Source of the DNA: Macrocystis pyrifera
Lineage: Eukaryota > Sar > Phaeophyceae > Laminariales > Laminariaceae
Assembly (NCBI GenBank): GCA_031763025.1
Contig: JASSKH010000029.1
Location: 620,001 to 684,000 of the forward strand
Direction of reading: 5' to 3'
Length of the DNA: 64,000 nucleotides
The translations under genes and the position numbers were made by a program. Below the pieces are notes generated by a model, which was not told the origin of the DNA, searched no databases, and saw nothing but the letters and a program-made list of their open reading frames with translations. Below, one piece after another: positions 47,865-59,900 of the stretch; the stretch's first letter is position 1; each line of letters opens with the position of its first letter.

Positions 47865-49990
47865 TTTTTGAGTTCTTTAATCTTCGGATTGAGCGTACAG
47901 TTTTGAATCATCGTTTCTTGTTGTTGTTATTTTTGGGTGCGAGGTAGAGAGGTCCTCAAGTGAGCGGCTTCCTTCAGAAGCTTCGGGTGCCATCCCTACC
48001 GTGCCAACAACACAGGCTTGTGTGCGCGCTGTGCACACACGTGTTTATCTTGTTTCCGTCTACACACGACAGAGAACCCCGCTGCCTGTTTGACCTCGTG
48101 TGGGGATTGGGAACCCGCGAAACCTTGTGGAGGGGAGTCATTCTAGGCATGTTTGCATGATGCTCGGTACGACCTTCGATGGCAGGTAACTATGCCGGCG
48201 CCACCGGTGTTCTAACGGCTAACCCCCCCCCCAACTATTATGGGCATATGTTTCGCGAGTGCGCGAGACCCCCCCCCCTCCCAGCTTGACGGGGGCGGCT
48301 TTCTTGTGCAAGGTTTGGCTGCATAAATCGTCTATGTAGTAGCGTTGCGCACGCACAACTCCACGCTAGCCGGGATGGAAGGAAGAACGTGCCGAAGGCG
48401 GATGCCGTCGTGGGAAGCGGGAAGGACCGCCCCTAGGTCACCCTGGAACCGCTACGAAACGGATGGAGGACGCTGTAGATATATACTTACACATATTTCG
48501 AGGTCAAAGCTGCTTCGTACGTAAACGGGATAAAAGCGCATTATAATAATATATACTTATTATGTAGACTTTGTCGCCGTCTTGCGAGCGCCGTGCATAG
48601 ATATGCCGTAGTTTCTTTCCGTCTGGGCACCTCTACCCGACTGACATTTCTTCTTCGTGTCCTGACGGGCACCCCTGTTGCTTGTGTGGAGTACCAGTCT
48701 GATCATAAACTATTTAGACATTTTTTTACGATCAAACTGGTAAGTCTTGTTCGCATGCCTTGGCGCGGACATACCTATATACAGCAGTATACCTGCGTGT
48801 CTTGCTTGTGTTCGCCCCGATATCCCAGGTTGGACAGCCCTTCGAACCTGCACGGCCCAGGAAATTCCAGTCTAGGAAAGAGTGTACCAGGTATCCACAA
48901 AAAACAACGGATGCTTCGTCGCTGTTGTAGTTGTTGCCGATATGCCGTACGCGTGCCCCCCGGATACAAACAGTATGGACCTGGCACGTATTTACGTACA
49001 GTAGCCCTCTTCCGCCGTACGTTCTGCACCTAATATCTACTGGTATGATGCTTGCTGTGCTGTGACCACTCGGTGGCAGTCAAGTACCCTTTTAACAATA
49101 CTGTAGAAAACAGCACGCAGTGACACGAAACAATGCTAAAAGGACGCCGAAACCGAATCAAATTCTGCCAAACCGAACCGTCCCCTAGATGCAACAATGC
49201 AACAACAAAGTCCAGACCCACAAGCTAAACCCGTACCTCAGGTGTACGGTAATATGCGTGTGTATGCGCGTCCGAGATCGAGGTTGTTTCACGACATATA
49301 AACGCAGCCAAAAGTCGTCCGTACGTGTACCGTAGCGTGTACCGACGATTGATCCTCTTCGGCATTTACCTGGTGGGATGTTGAACCTAATAACTTGCTG
49401 ACAGCTGATTTATGTAGTTCGACATGTGGAACACATTCGTTGAGCCTGGTGTGAAGTACCTGGCATCCATGTGGTGGTGTGTGTACGTTTTCTACTTCAT
49501 CCTTTCGGCGCGGGAACATCTACCGTATGAGTATGCCTGATTGCTGTAAGCTCCGTACAATCGCTGCAGGATGTCCTCTGTGCACCTACTGTAGATGCCG
49601 ACTACAAACCGACCCCGTCACGCTCATGCGCTCTACTACATACTTACCGTGAAACCCAACAAGTCTGCACTACATAAAATATATGTGGCTGAACCCTGTT
49701 CAACCATCTCTTCGCTGTGCAGCCAGCAGATTTTGCTACAGCACACACACACGCCGTTGTGCTACGTACGAGGTACGTGTTTCGACGTTTTACTCCCCAC
49801 TACTCTCAAGGCATGCACGAGTGTTGCATATGCCCTAAAATTAACCGGGTATGGAATGAACATCTGCACGAAGAGCCTTAACTTTCGACATGCTTGCCAA
49901 TAGTGGTTGACGTCAAGAACACACATCGAGTACATGCGCGTGTCTACGAAAATGCCCGACAATGTATACGGGTAGTAGGCATTATGCTCC
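47865..49990. other. Unique-looking region, no supported gene
   Basis: Few of the named repeats occur. Open frames at 47960-48160, 48593-49033 and 49595-49903 lack splice support, codon bias or recognisable motifs. Missing gene B exons could be here. Confidence 0.5.
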
Positions 49991-50021
49991 TTTCCAAGGC
50001 GTCGTGTTTGATCACTCCACC

Positions 50022-50398
<377 letters not shown>

Positions 50399-50520
50399 CC
50401 GTGGCGATATAAACTGGCCTCATCTGAGCAATAGTGGCAGATTGCACTCAACAACGAATTGCGACCACATACTCGTTATTATGACGCTTTCGTGCTCGCC
50501 TACTGTAGAAATCAGTACAG

Positions 50521-50846
50521 TATTGCCGGTCCCTCTATAGGGCCTGTAGTGCCGGTCCCACGTGCGCCAGCCAACAATACAGGCACTGTGTTATAGCGGC
50601 AATCGGCACTACTATTATGGGGGGGTCCATAGTAAACAGGACCAAATATTGTCAGTATAAATAGGTAAATATATATGTTTTTATGTATGCCATAGGTCCT
50701 ACTAACTATGGACCCCCGTAATAATAGCACACTGCTTGCCACACTTGCTTGATTCCATCCGTGCCAAGCGAGTTGACAGACACTATGGGTATAGCGGGCA
50801 CCCGGCACTACCCAACCGGCACTATTGAGGGACCGGCACTGCTGTA
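50521..50846. mobile_element. MITE-3 copy split by MITE-1
   Basis: TATTGCCGGTCCCTCTATAG at one end, TTGAGGGACCGGCACTGC at the other; inner CACGTGCGCCAGCCAACAAT. Confidence 0.85.
50615..50721 (-). mobile_element. MITE-1 copy inside MITE-3
   Basis: Left end TTATGGGGGGGTCC, right end CCCCCGTAA, TA-flanked. Confidence 0.9.
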
Positions 50847-50849
50847 CTC

Positions 50850-52250
50850 GTAGCGCTACGCTTGCCGCCTCGCGGAGCGTGGATGTGTGATCACTCTTCC
50901 CCCCTCAACAAAATCCTGATGAGTGATTTTCCGCTGACCCAATCTTCCTCGATATCGCGTGTACAAAACATGGAAATGATTCCCACGTAAAGGAAACGAA
51001 AGCCGATACTCTACCGCTGCACGTAAGTACGGGCGTCCGCACACCGCGAATAAACGCAGCACAAAATTGCTTAGGATAATCTCTGTACGAATCTACGAAT
51101 CGAAATTGTTTTCGATTTTATCTCCGCGCTACTACTACAGCAGTACGAACATGTTCCCGGCTTGTTCGTTTCTTTCTGCATTTTTTCTTCATGTTTTCTT
51201 TTTTTCTGCGATGTAGCACCGGCGGCAGCCAGATGCCTCATACCTCCCACCAACTACTACCAATTGTGCCCTCCAGCCACTCTGCAGACCCCCCCCCCCC
51301 CCCCCCCCCCCCGCCCCCCCCCCCCCCTCCCGAGCAAGCTCACGGTAGAGTAGGGGTGGAGCCTTATTGCTTTCTGAGATCCTCGCTTGAGGAGCTCACA
51401 TCATCTCATCCAAAACACGAATCCGAAGAAATTCGTCGGCGCGACCTGACGAACGTCTTATCTGCGCTATTAATTGTCCTACTGCAGCAAAACCAATGCC
51501 TGGTACACAAGTAGAAGTGCCCGCATTATTGACAACCGGATACGAAAGGTGAAGGCTGCTCACTGGAGCTCAGCCGACCAGAAAACATTGCCTCAGAAGG
51601 CCAAAACGTGCGACCCCTGCCGCGGAATGAACCCAGAGCCCCGAAGCCGGCACCTACACCACTAAATGCGCCAAACATATTAAACACAACACGAAACGAA
51701 TCAAACGTGTGACCGGTCGAACGCTAAAACATCGAACGCGGCATGGTATTGCACACAGGCATGCACGTACATGCGCCATATCTCTCATGTTTTGCTGCCG
51801 CCTCTTCCTCTGCCGCCACCAACCCCCCCCCCCGCCATAGGCCATGAGTCCATTCGATCGGACTAGCGACACTGACGGCACTGGCGGCACTAGCTGCACT
51901 AGCTGCATTAGCGGCGAGGTACTAACAGTACGGAAAATCACACATGATGCACTCAAGACCATGTGATCATGTTACGGTAGTACTGCAGGTATGCAAGCAT
52001 GTCCCCACGGGAGTGCTGTTCTGCCAAAGGGATCTAAGAGTCGATACGCGTATCTATATAGCACCTGCAATGTTTGGACCTGAACGCCGGCGCACTCACA
52101 CCCACGCTCGCCCCACCCACCCAACCACCTACACCCTCACCTACCCACCCACCCACTCAACTTACCCAGCACACAAAACGCAGGCGCCCACCGACCACAT
52201 GCAACTCACCCACACACAACAGCACACTCATATACCCCCCCGCCCCCCCT
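50850..52250. other. Intergenic/3' flank of gene C, no supported gene
   Basis: C runs at 51289-51328, CCCA-rich text at 52100-52250 and scattered low-complexity sequence. The 51191-51514 frame has no splice or codon support. Confidence 0.5.
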
Positions 52251-52254
52251 GCCC

Positions 52255-52335
52255 CGTACCGAAAGGGACGCGTGGTCAGTGGCCGAACGACTAATAAGGC
52301 CAAGCAACACATGAGTTCGCCCTCCCGCCTCACCT
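52255..52335 (+). repeat. Poly(C)-tailed element subfamily b fragment
   Basis: CCGTACCGAAAGGGACGCGT, ACGACTAATAAGGCCAAGCA and CACATGAGTTCGCC, then CTCCC. Confidence 0.65.
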
Positions 52336-52419
52336 CATTTTCCATATAGTATAATCATGTCTGTCCTCCGCCAACGTGCAGCGCGCGTGTCAATCATGTC
52401 GTCGAGACCACCACATGTC

Positions 52420-52782
52420 CTATACTTCACCGCCGCTTCCACCGCCGCCGCCACCACCATCACCTGTACTGGTGGCGGCGGTGGTTTCATCGGGTGGGGT
52501 CGAAAACAGACCGGGCACCGTGCTCACCAGCTCTTCAGCCCTGTACGCGCGTCCCATGCGCACCATGTCTGGGCTGGTCCCGTATCTCGCGGGGGCGTTG
52601 CAGGTCGGGAGGGGCGCGCGCGGGGTGGCGTTGTCTGGGTCAGGGTCGGAGAGGCGTTCTGCCTGCCGTATCGCTTGGCGTATCGCCTGCCAGTAGCCAG
52701 TGCTCACCGCCTCGTCTTCAGAAAGTCGGGCCGCATCCGTGGTGTTAGCCCAGGCCGCCAGGGAGCCGGGGTAGTCTGTCAC
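52420..52782 (-). CDS. Gene C last exon
   Basis: About 120 codons to a TAG. It starts [20 protein letters not shown], has a helical [16 protein letters not shown] segment and [20 protein letters not shown], and ends in a Thr/Gly-rich tail ([14 protein letters not shown]). Acceptor CTTGTAG; phase 0 entry fits exon e. A GTGAAG six codons before the stop could be a donor instead. Confidence 0.7.
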   Translation of the reverse strand: MTDYPGSLAAWANTTDAARLSEDEAVSTGYWQAIRQAIRQAERLSDPDPDNATPRAPLPTCNAPARYGTSPDMVRMGRAYRAEELVSTVPGLFSTPPDETTAATSTGDGGGGGGGSGGEV

Positions 52783-55700
52783 CTACAAGTAGTGGAAGGA
52801 GTGTATACAACAGCTTCAAGGAAGAAACAAAAAAAAAACGCACGCTTTTTTCCTGACGAGGTAATCCCTACCGTAGCGCATAGATCGTTCACGAGACATA
52901 TAGAAAAAATGATACGATCAGAGGCATTTTTTGTTCGATAGAGATTCAGCCTGAGTTTTCTAAGGCTCCTCACTTGACCTTAAGGAGCTCGATGCCTCAC
53001 CCGAAAACTTACTAAAATCGAATTTTATCCCGATCTGAATAATCCCATATCCCAAGTATACAAACACGTTATGTTTCGAAACACGGTTGGCTTCCCGACG
53101 ATTTTGGGTTAAGGAACCCCTTCATTCAGAAAAAAAAGAGCGGAAATGTGCTACCTCTATCGTAGAACGCTTCATAAGGCATACCACCCTGCGCGAAAAA
53201 GTAATGAACGGTTGGTATTCATAGCGATGGCTAAACGTTCCCTATATTTCCGACCAGAGTGGTGCGTTATGAGGTATTGAGGTTCTTCAGCTGAGAAGCG
53301 CCCTGCATCAGTCAGATTTGTTAAATAGCCAAAACAGCAATGATATACAGTACCGCAATAGCTAGCGGTCCCTCTGCAGCGCCGGCCGAGGAGTGCCGGC
53401 GCTTCCCAGCTATATGCAGTGCCTGTGAAGTCGCTCGGCGACAGATGGGATCAACTACTACAGCTGCTGCTGCTGCTGCTGCTGCTGTGACAGCGTGCGG
53501 AGGTAGTGCCGGCTGCCCGCTTTATGTTGTGCGTCCGAAATCGCTTGGAGGCAGGCGGGATTAACCGCTACTAACTGCTGTGTCAGTGTGCGGAAGTAGG
53601 TCCGGCTGCCCGCGTTCCAGTGCCCGTGATTTTTGGCTGGCGCACACATACCGGCGTTACAGAGGGACCGGCATTCGTTCCACGATGGAGGTAGCACATT
53701 TCCGCTAGAACGTTCTTCTCTGAATCACGGGACTCCTTCACCCAGAAATCGTCGCAATGCCAGTCTTTCTTTTCGAAAAATGAAGTTTTTGTAGACTCGG
53801 GGCCATAGAATGATTTCATCTGGACGCAATTTTGATTTATGCTGAAGTCAGTTGTCGGGTGAGATATGGAGCTCCTAATGCGAGAAGCCTGAGAAAATTT
53901 AGGGTGAACCTCTATCGCAGAACGCCCCCGCCTCATGACGGAAGGACCACTGCTATAGATACCCCTGTCGCTGCGCGCGTCGCCTCACACGGGAGGGACT
54001 CCTGTACCCGACACATGCCACGGCGGTGTTGCACCTATTCGATTCCGAGGCTCCTCGGCTTTAAAAGGAGCTTCGGACACAAACAACGACTTTTCGAGAG
54101 ACAAATCAAGGAAACTTTAACCCGACGAAACAATCGCTTAGCCTCTGGGTATATGGTATCGAAAAAAAACGGTAAAACACTTCTGTGGTAGTATCCCTGC
54201 GATATTTGGTGGGCTGAACTCCCCCCCCGTCAGCCGGAAACAAAATTGGCCAAAACGAAGAGCAATCCCTATATCGTAGAAACGCCCCATTTCGCACAAC
54301 AAGGAGGCGTGTATGCCGTAGAGGGGTAACACCTACCTGGTACAAAGGATATTTCCGAGTCTCTCCACTTGATTACAGTGTAGGAGCTCCGTGCGTCTTC
54401 TCCCCGAAAGCTCATATTGGGAGAAAATCGAAAAGGGCATTCCGGTGCGCATGAACACTCCCAAAGTCTAGGTACATGGGTAAATCACGAAAAGTATGAA
54501 AAAAAATGCTGAAATTGATAGTATTCGACCGATATCTGGCTAAGTCAGAAATATGTTGCCCCAGGCGTCGTCCTTCCCCTCCCCGGTACGTCCCTTCATG
54601 TTTATCACGCATAGGGTTTAGCATTCCCACTCATCGTCGATTCGACCGAATGTAGCTAATTCACGCTCTCGTGCTTTCCGCTAATAATCAAGTTTCATGC
54701 AAAAAGTCCATATAAGCATGCACTCGGTGAGGCTTGAACCCACGAAATTGATCTTGGTAGGCACGCAGACCACCTTACCAAGCCACCGGGGACGCCGATG
54801 CTACACGAGAATGCAACTAACGACACAACGCACGGCAGGAGTAAGCACCTCCCAATTTTATTTCGGAAGGGTTTTCCTCACTTCAGAGCGGCTTTCCGTA
54901 CCCATCCCACCCTATACGCGGGTTACAAAAGAATACAACAAGATGAAAAACAATCCCGAATAATCTAAGTGGATACGCAAACGAATTGCACCTACTTGTG
55001 CCAGGTAGAACATTACTGTGATAGCGCCACCCCAACGGCATTGGATCTCGCCCCCTTAGCTATGCGGAGCCCCCCGAAAGTCAAATAGAGATGTTTTTTC
55101 GTCCGAAAAGTGCCATTTCAGTCTATCGTAGCACGGGTCTAACCCTGACCTTAACCCTAACCCTCCTCAACCCACGTTTGGGGGCTAGAATACAGTAGGC
55201 CCACTTCATCTCGTGAGGCCTGCGGCAAGAGGGGTAGCCTCTTCGGGTAAAAAAAAAATGCTGTCGACTGGCGGGGCTCCTTCACCCGATACTACCAGCG
55301 GAAGACAGTTAGCGCTGTACAATATTTTTCTTGGTATACCTTCCAGGGCTGAGTGGGTTTTCGTCCGTCGGGTTGCACTTTTAGCTTTCATCAACATCAG
55401 TTTTCCGGGGGTGAGGTCCACCATTCAGTAGAGATCCTTTACTATGATGAGGTTGTCAGGACCTTCGGAAAAAATGCTGCTCCTACCGCAGCATGCCCCT
55501 CCCGTGCACGGCGTGCCGAAATCACTTTCTTCCTCGAAAACGTGGGAAGCTTTACTGCGCGAAAAAAAAAAAATCAAGTTTGGAGAAGGCTTGTATTCGC
55601 GAGCCGACGAGTACTCCCCCATGGACTATTATTTGCCATAGAACAAACGTATCATATCTGGTTGTATTCGCAAGCCGATGAGTACTCCCCCATGGACTAT

Positions 55701-56923
55701 TATTTGCCATAGAACAAACGTATCATATCTCCCAAGTATATATATTTTACGCGAGCATCATTGGTTTGGTCTTAAGACGACGAATCTGGCCAGTAAAAAA
55801 AAAAAACGACCGAATGTGACCCGTCTTCCCTCCCCTCCCTACTGTGGCATGAATCGCAATGGAACTCAACGCGACCCCATTCACGTCGTTGATCGAATAC
55901 GTTACAGCAAACACACACGCAACGCATGCAAGCAAGCAACGCAAACCACCCGACTGCAGCGTGACACGACAGGTGGTACATAAGGAAAACATACAACTTT
56001 TCTGTCGGCAAAATGCCATTGTGTTGCCACGCCACGCAATCTACACATTTCAACAATTAATTCAGCTTTATTTTCAGCGTTAGCTTCAACTTCAAGTTAA
56101 TTAAGTTTCTACTTCAATTGCAGCTTTAAATTCAATAATAATTATTCAAACGAAGCGTCAACTGAAACCTCGATTTCACCTCGGAAAATAAAAGTGCTTT
56201 GTACATCAAGGGCTCGAGCCAAGCCCAACAATGAAAACAATCGCAGTCAACCAATCAACAGGTCAATCTACCGACCGACCGACCAACCATCCGACGAACC
56301 TACAAGTACGAACCAACAAACACACCACCAACCGACCAATTGAGTTTTTTCTCGATAATCTCATTTCGTTGGGATACACATATACTTGAAACCAACAAGC
56401 ACTAGGAGCTGATCGGTTTTTGGTAACAAGCGAAATCTGAAGGCGCTACGCGGCCAATCAGAAGTTGATCCGTTTGCTAATCAACCCACTGAGTGTACCC
56501 AACCCAGGAACAGTTAGGTTGGGAAAGCCGGTTCTGTTACTTTTTCCCCACTGCAATTAATTGTTGATAGGTTGGGATTGCTATTCTGTTGGAAACATAC
56601 GACAAGAAACCCAATCCAACATAACTACTTGCAAACACCCTATTAGTATTGACCAGGCAGCCCACCAACCAACCAACCAGCCAGCCAATCAACCAACCAA
56701 CCAATCAACCAATCGACCAACCAACCAACCAAGCAACAACCAATCAACCGACCTGTGTGCCATCCTCCTTGGTGTACAGCACGGGGCTCTCGATCAGACT
56801 TCCCGGCGACCACACGCCGGTCACCACAAGGAACGCCGCATGATCCACGTCCCTCTTGCCCTCCAGGGTGGCCTGAGATCTGGAGGTGGAAGACGCGGGT
56901 GGATGGAGGGGGTGGTGATGGGT

Positions 56924-56974
<51 letters not shown>

Positions 56975-59900
56975 AATAGGGGATGGGAGAGCTTCCTAAG
57001 GTTATCTCCTCGGGAAGGACGTACCATTGATTTTTTTGGCAGACAATGACACCCGTTATCCTTAGGGCATTTGAGAGGGAGGAGATATGATAGGACTATT
57101 GTCGAATACGCCCAATGCTAGGTTGGCCGATGGATGCAAGGAATCGTACGATATCGGTGCAGCACTTGATCGTTATCGTACTGTCGCGAGCTCACATCGC
57201 TCATCGTAGCCTGTTCATGAACCCAAAACCTATACCAGGGGATGAATTGGTGGTTCGCAACACCTGGGCCAACAGCGCTTTTCAATGTTGTACAGTTCGG
57301 CATGCGATAATGGGCGTCGATCTGACCCTAGAAATATGACGACTCAATCATCATATGCGCAACATTTTCGCCTTCTTTTTCCGCATCTGACCTGACGACT
57401 TCTCGGACGGACTGGTCCGTCTCTTTGGCCGTTAGATCGACCAGACCCGTGTCAGGTGCCATGCTGAGGTAACGAGGCTCCAACAGCAAGGTCGCCAACG
57501 CCTGGCACACCGAAACCGACCCGAACCGCGCAGGACAGCGGAGAAATTGCACCACATCGTACCGCACCGCACCGCATCGGAAAGGACCGCACCGTACGGC
57601 ATCGCACCGCACCGAACAGTACAGCACCGAACCGCACCATATACCGCACGGTATGGCACCGGATTGTATCACACCGCACCGCGCCGCACCGCACAGCGCC
57701 GAAGACACCACACCGTACAACACCGTACGGTACCGCATTGTGCGGCGGCGTACCGAACCGTACCATATTGCATCGGATCGCACCGCACCGCATTGTACCG
57801 CACCGGATAACACCGCACCACATCGTACGGCATCGGATTGTGCCACACCGCCCGGCACCGCATCGCACACCACCGTACAGCACCGTGTGGCACCGTACCG
57901 TACAGCAACGTACAGTACCGCACCGTAAGGCATCGGATCGCCCGCACCGCGCCGCACCGCATAGCATCCCCAAGAATTGAAGCCAGCGGAGGCAGGTGGT
58001 GGGGGAGGGACGCCGTGGATGCGGTGGACGAAGGACGGGCGGGTGGAACGCACGGCATAAGAGGAAGAGGGGGGGGTTGGAGTGGAGGACGGTAGGGGTA
58101 GGTAGGGGGGGTGGGGGAAGAGATGTTGGCACCATGTCTCCGATGCTACGTTTGCACCTGGTATGTTTTTATGTCGGTCTTGTCATTCTCGAAGGAGGAC
58201 GAGCGATCGGGGGACTTTCCAATTCCTGGCCGAAGCAAATATACCCCCCCCCCCCCCCCCCCCCCCATCTCCTCCGCCACCTCTGAACCTGTCGACCTCC
58301 GCGCCTCTTCCATTCTGCATCACCCTCCTCATGTCCCCCCCCCTACCCATATTCTAGCCCATACTAATATGTGATCAGTCCACGTCACAAGCGGTTCAGA
58401 GTAGAATCCAGCTCACCTTTCATGCGACTAGTCCAACATCCAGTATCTAACGGCGTTTCGGGCTTGGGGCTAGCATTGACTACCTGGTCGATGAAGACTC
58501 GACGTGCTCAGCCCAGGTATTATAGGGATGGTAAGGTCTATGGCCATACGACTACGGCCATGCATTACATGAGTACACCCCTTCCCCCCTGATATGTGGT
58601 CACGATAAATACCCGTGAGAGCGTGAGACGCTTGCCTGCCGGGAGTCAACCGCGTAGACCGCGTAGATGTTGGCGTGCTCTGCGCAGCCGCTGGGAACGA
58701 CGACGGGGTTGACGAGCGGCTGCCCTGGCTCTTCCACGTATTCGCGCCAGCCCTAGACAAAACGGTAGAGGTAGAACATGAGAGCCCAACAGCAAAACAA
58801 AACAAAAACTCGATATATGAAAATAATCCAAGCCAGCAAGCCAGCAAGCCAGCGCGCAATTAGGCAAGGAAGAAAATGTAAGAGCAAGCAAGGAAGGGCG
58901 GAAGTACTTGTAGAAGTATGGGAAACAAGCAACAAGAAACACTCCACAAACACGCAACACACACCGACAAACACATCAACCGCTTGCAAAGGCGCAAACA
59001 CAATTGAAACCCAAATCGAGACAACCCCCTGTTACAAGCGCACAGACAACAGTCGCAGAAGCAAAGTACTGTTACATACAAGCGAAAGGCTCCAGCTAAA
59101 GCGCAAACGAAAACCTCGCTAAGTTGAGTACCACCCACTCTATTGGTCGAGAACTCACAGCCGATGTATTTGAGCCAATCACATAAGGAACACAGAGCAA
59201 TCGCACCAGGGAACACACTCATCCATGCCCAAATCACAGGTGGCCTACCGACAGGGCCGCTTACGAATAATATATTTTGTAGATACGAATACACTACAGG
59301 CGCAACAACACAAAATATGAAATACGTACCTTCTGCTTCACGTCTAGGTAGGCCCTGTAGCCCCTGACGAGCGCATGCCCCACAAACGCGGCCTTGTTCT
59401 CGTCCGCCTCGCCGGACCGGTAGTCAAGCCAGTGACGGGCCGGAAAGCCTTCCTGCCGACATCAAACCCCGACAAACACAAAATTTCAAACAAAAAGGAG
59501 CACACACACAGGACACGAAGGCCGAGGGCGTACAGGTTCACCGATCACATGCGCCGGAGGGTAACACAGCAGTAGTACAAGTGGGCAGATAGCGAAGCGT
59601 TCTACGATAGAGGCATCACATTCGGTAGAAAACCTTTCTGAGCTACCACGGCGTTCTTGCCGGATGCCAGTTGAAGGATGGATGAATATGTATCTTGTGC
59701 TCTTCATTGTTGGGCATGATGTGTACGAAGCCGTACGAGATGCGTGCAGCACCTGCCGTATTCATGTGTTTGTCCCGGTTGAATCCGGCAATGTACCTTT
59801 GGGGGGCATGGGAGCCTCACAAAAATTAGGGTGAACTTCTATCGCAGAACTATTCTAGCGCCCTTTTTCTTGCCCTCGCTGCTCGCTGTACCGGGTGTTG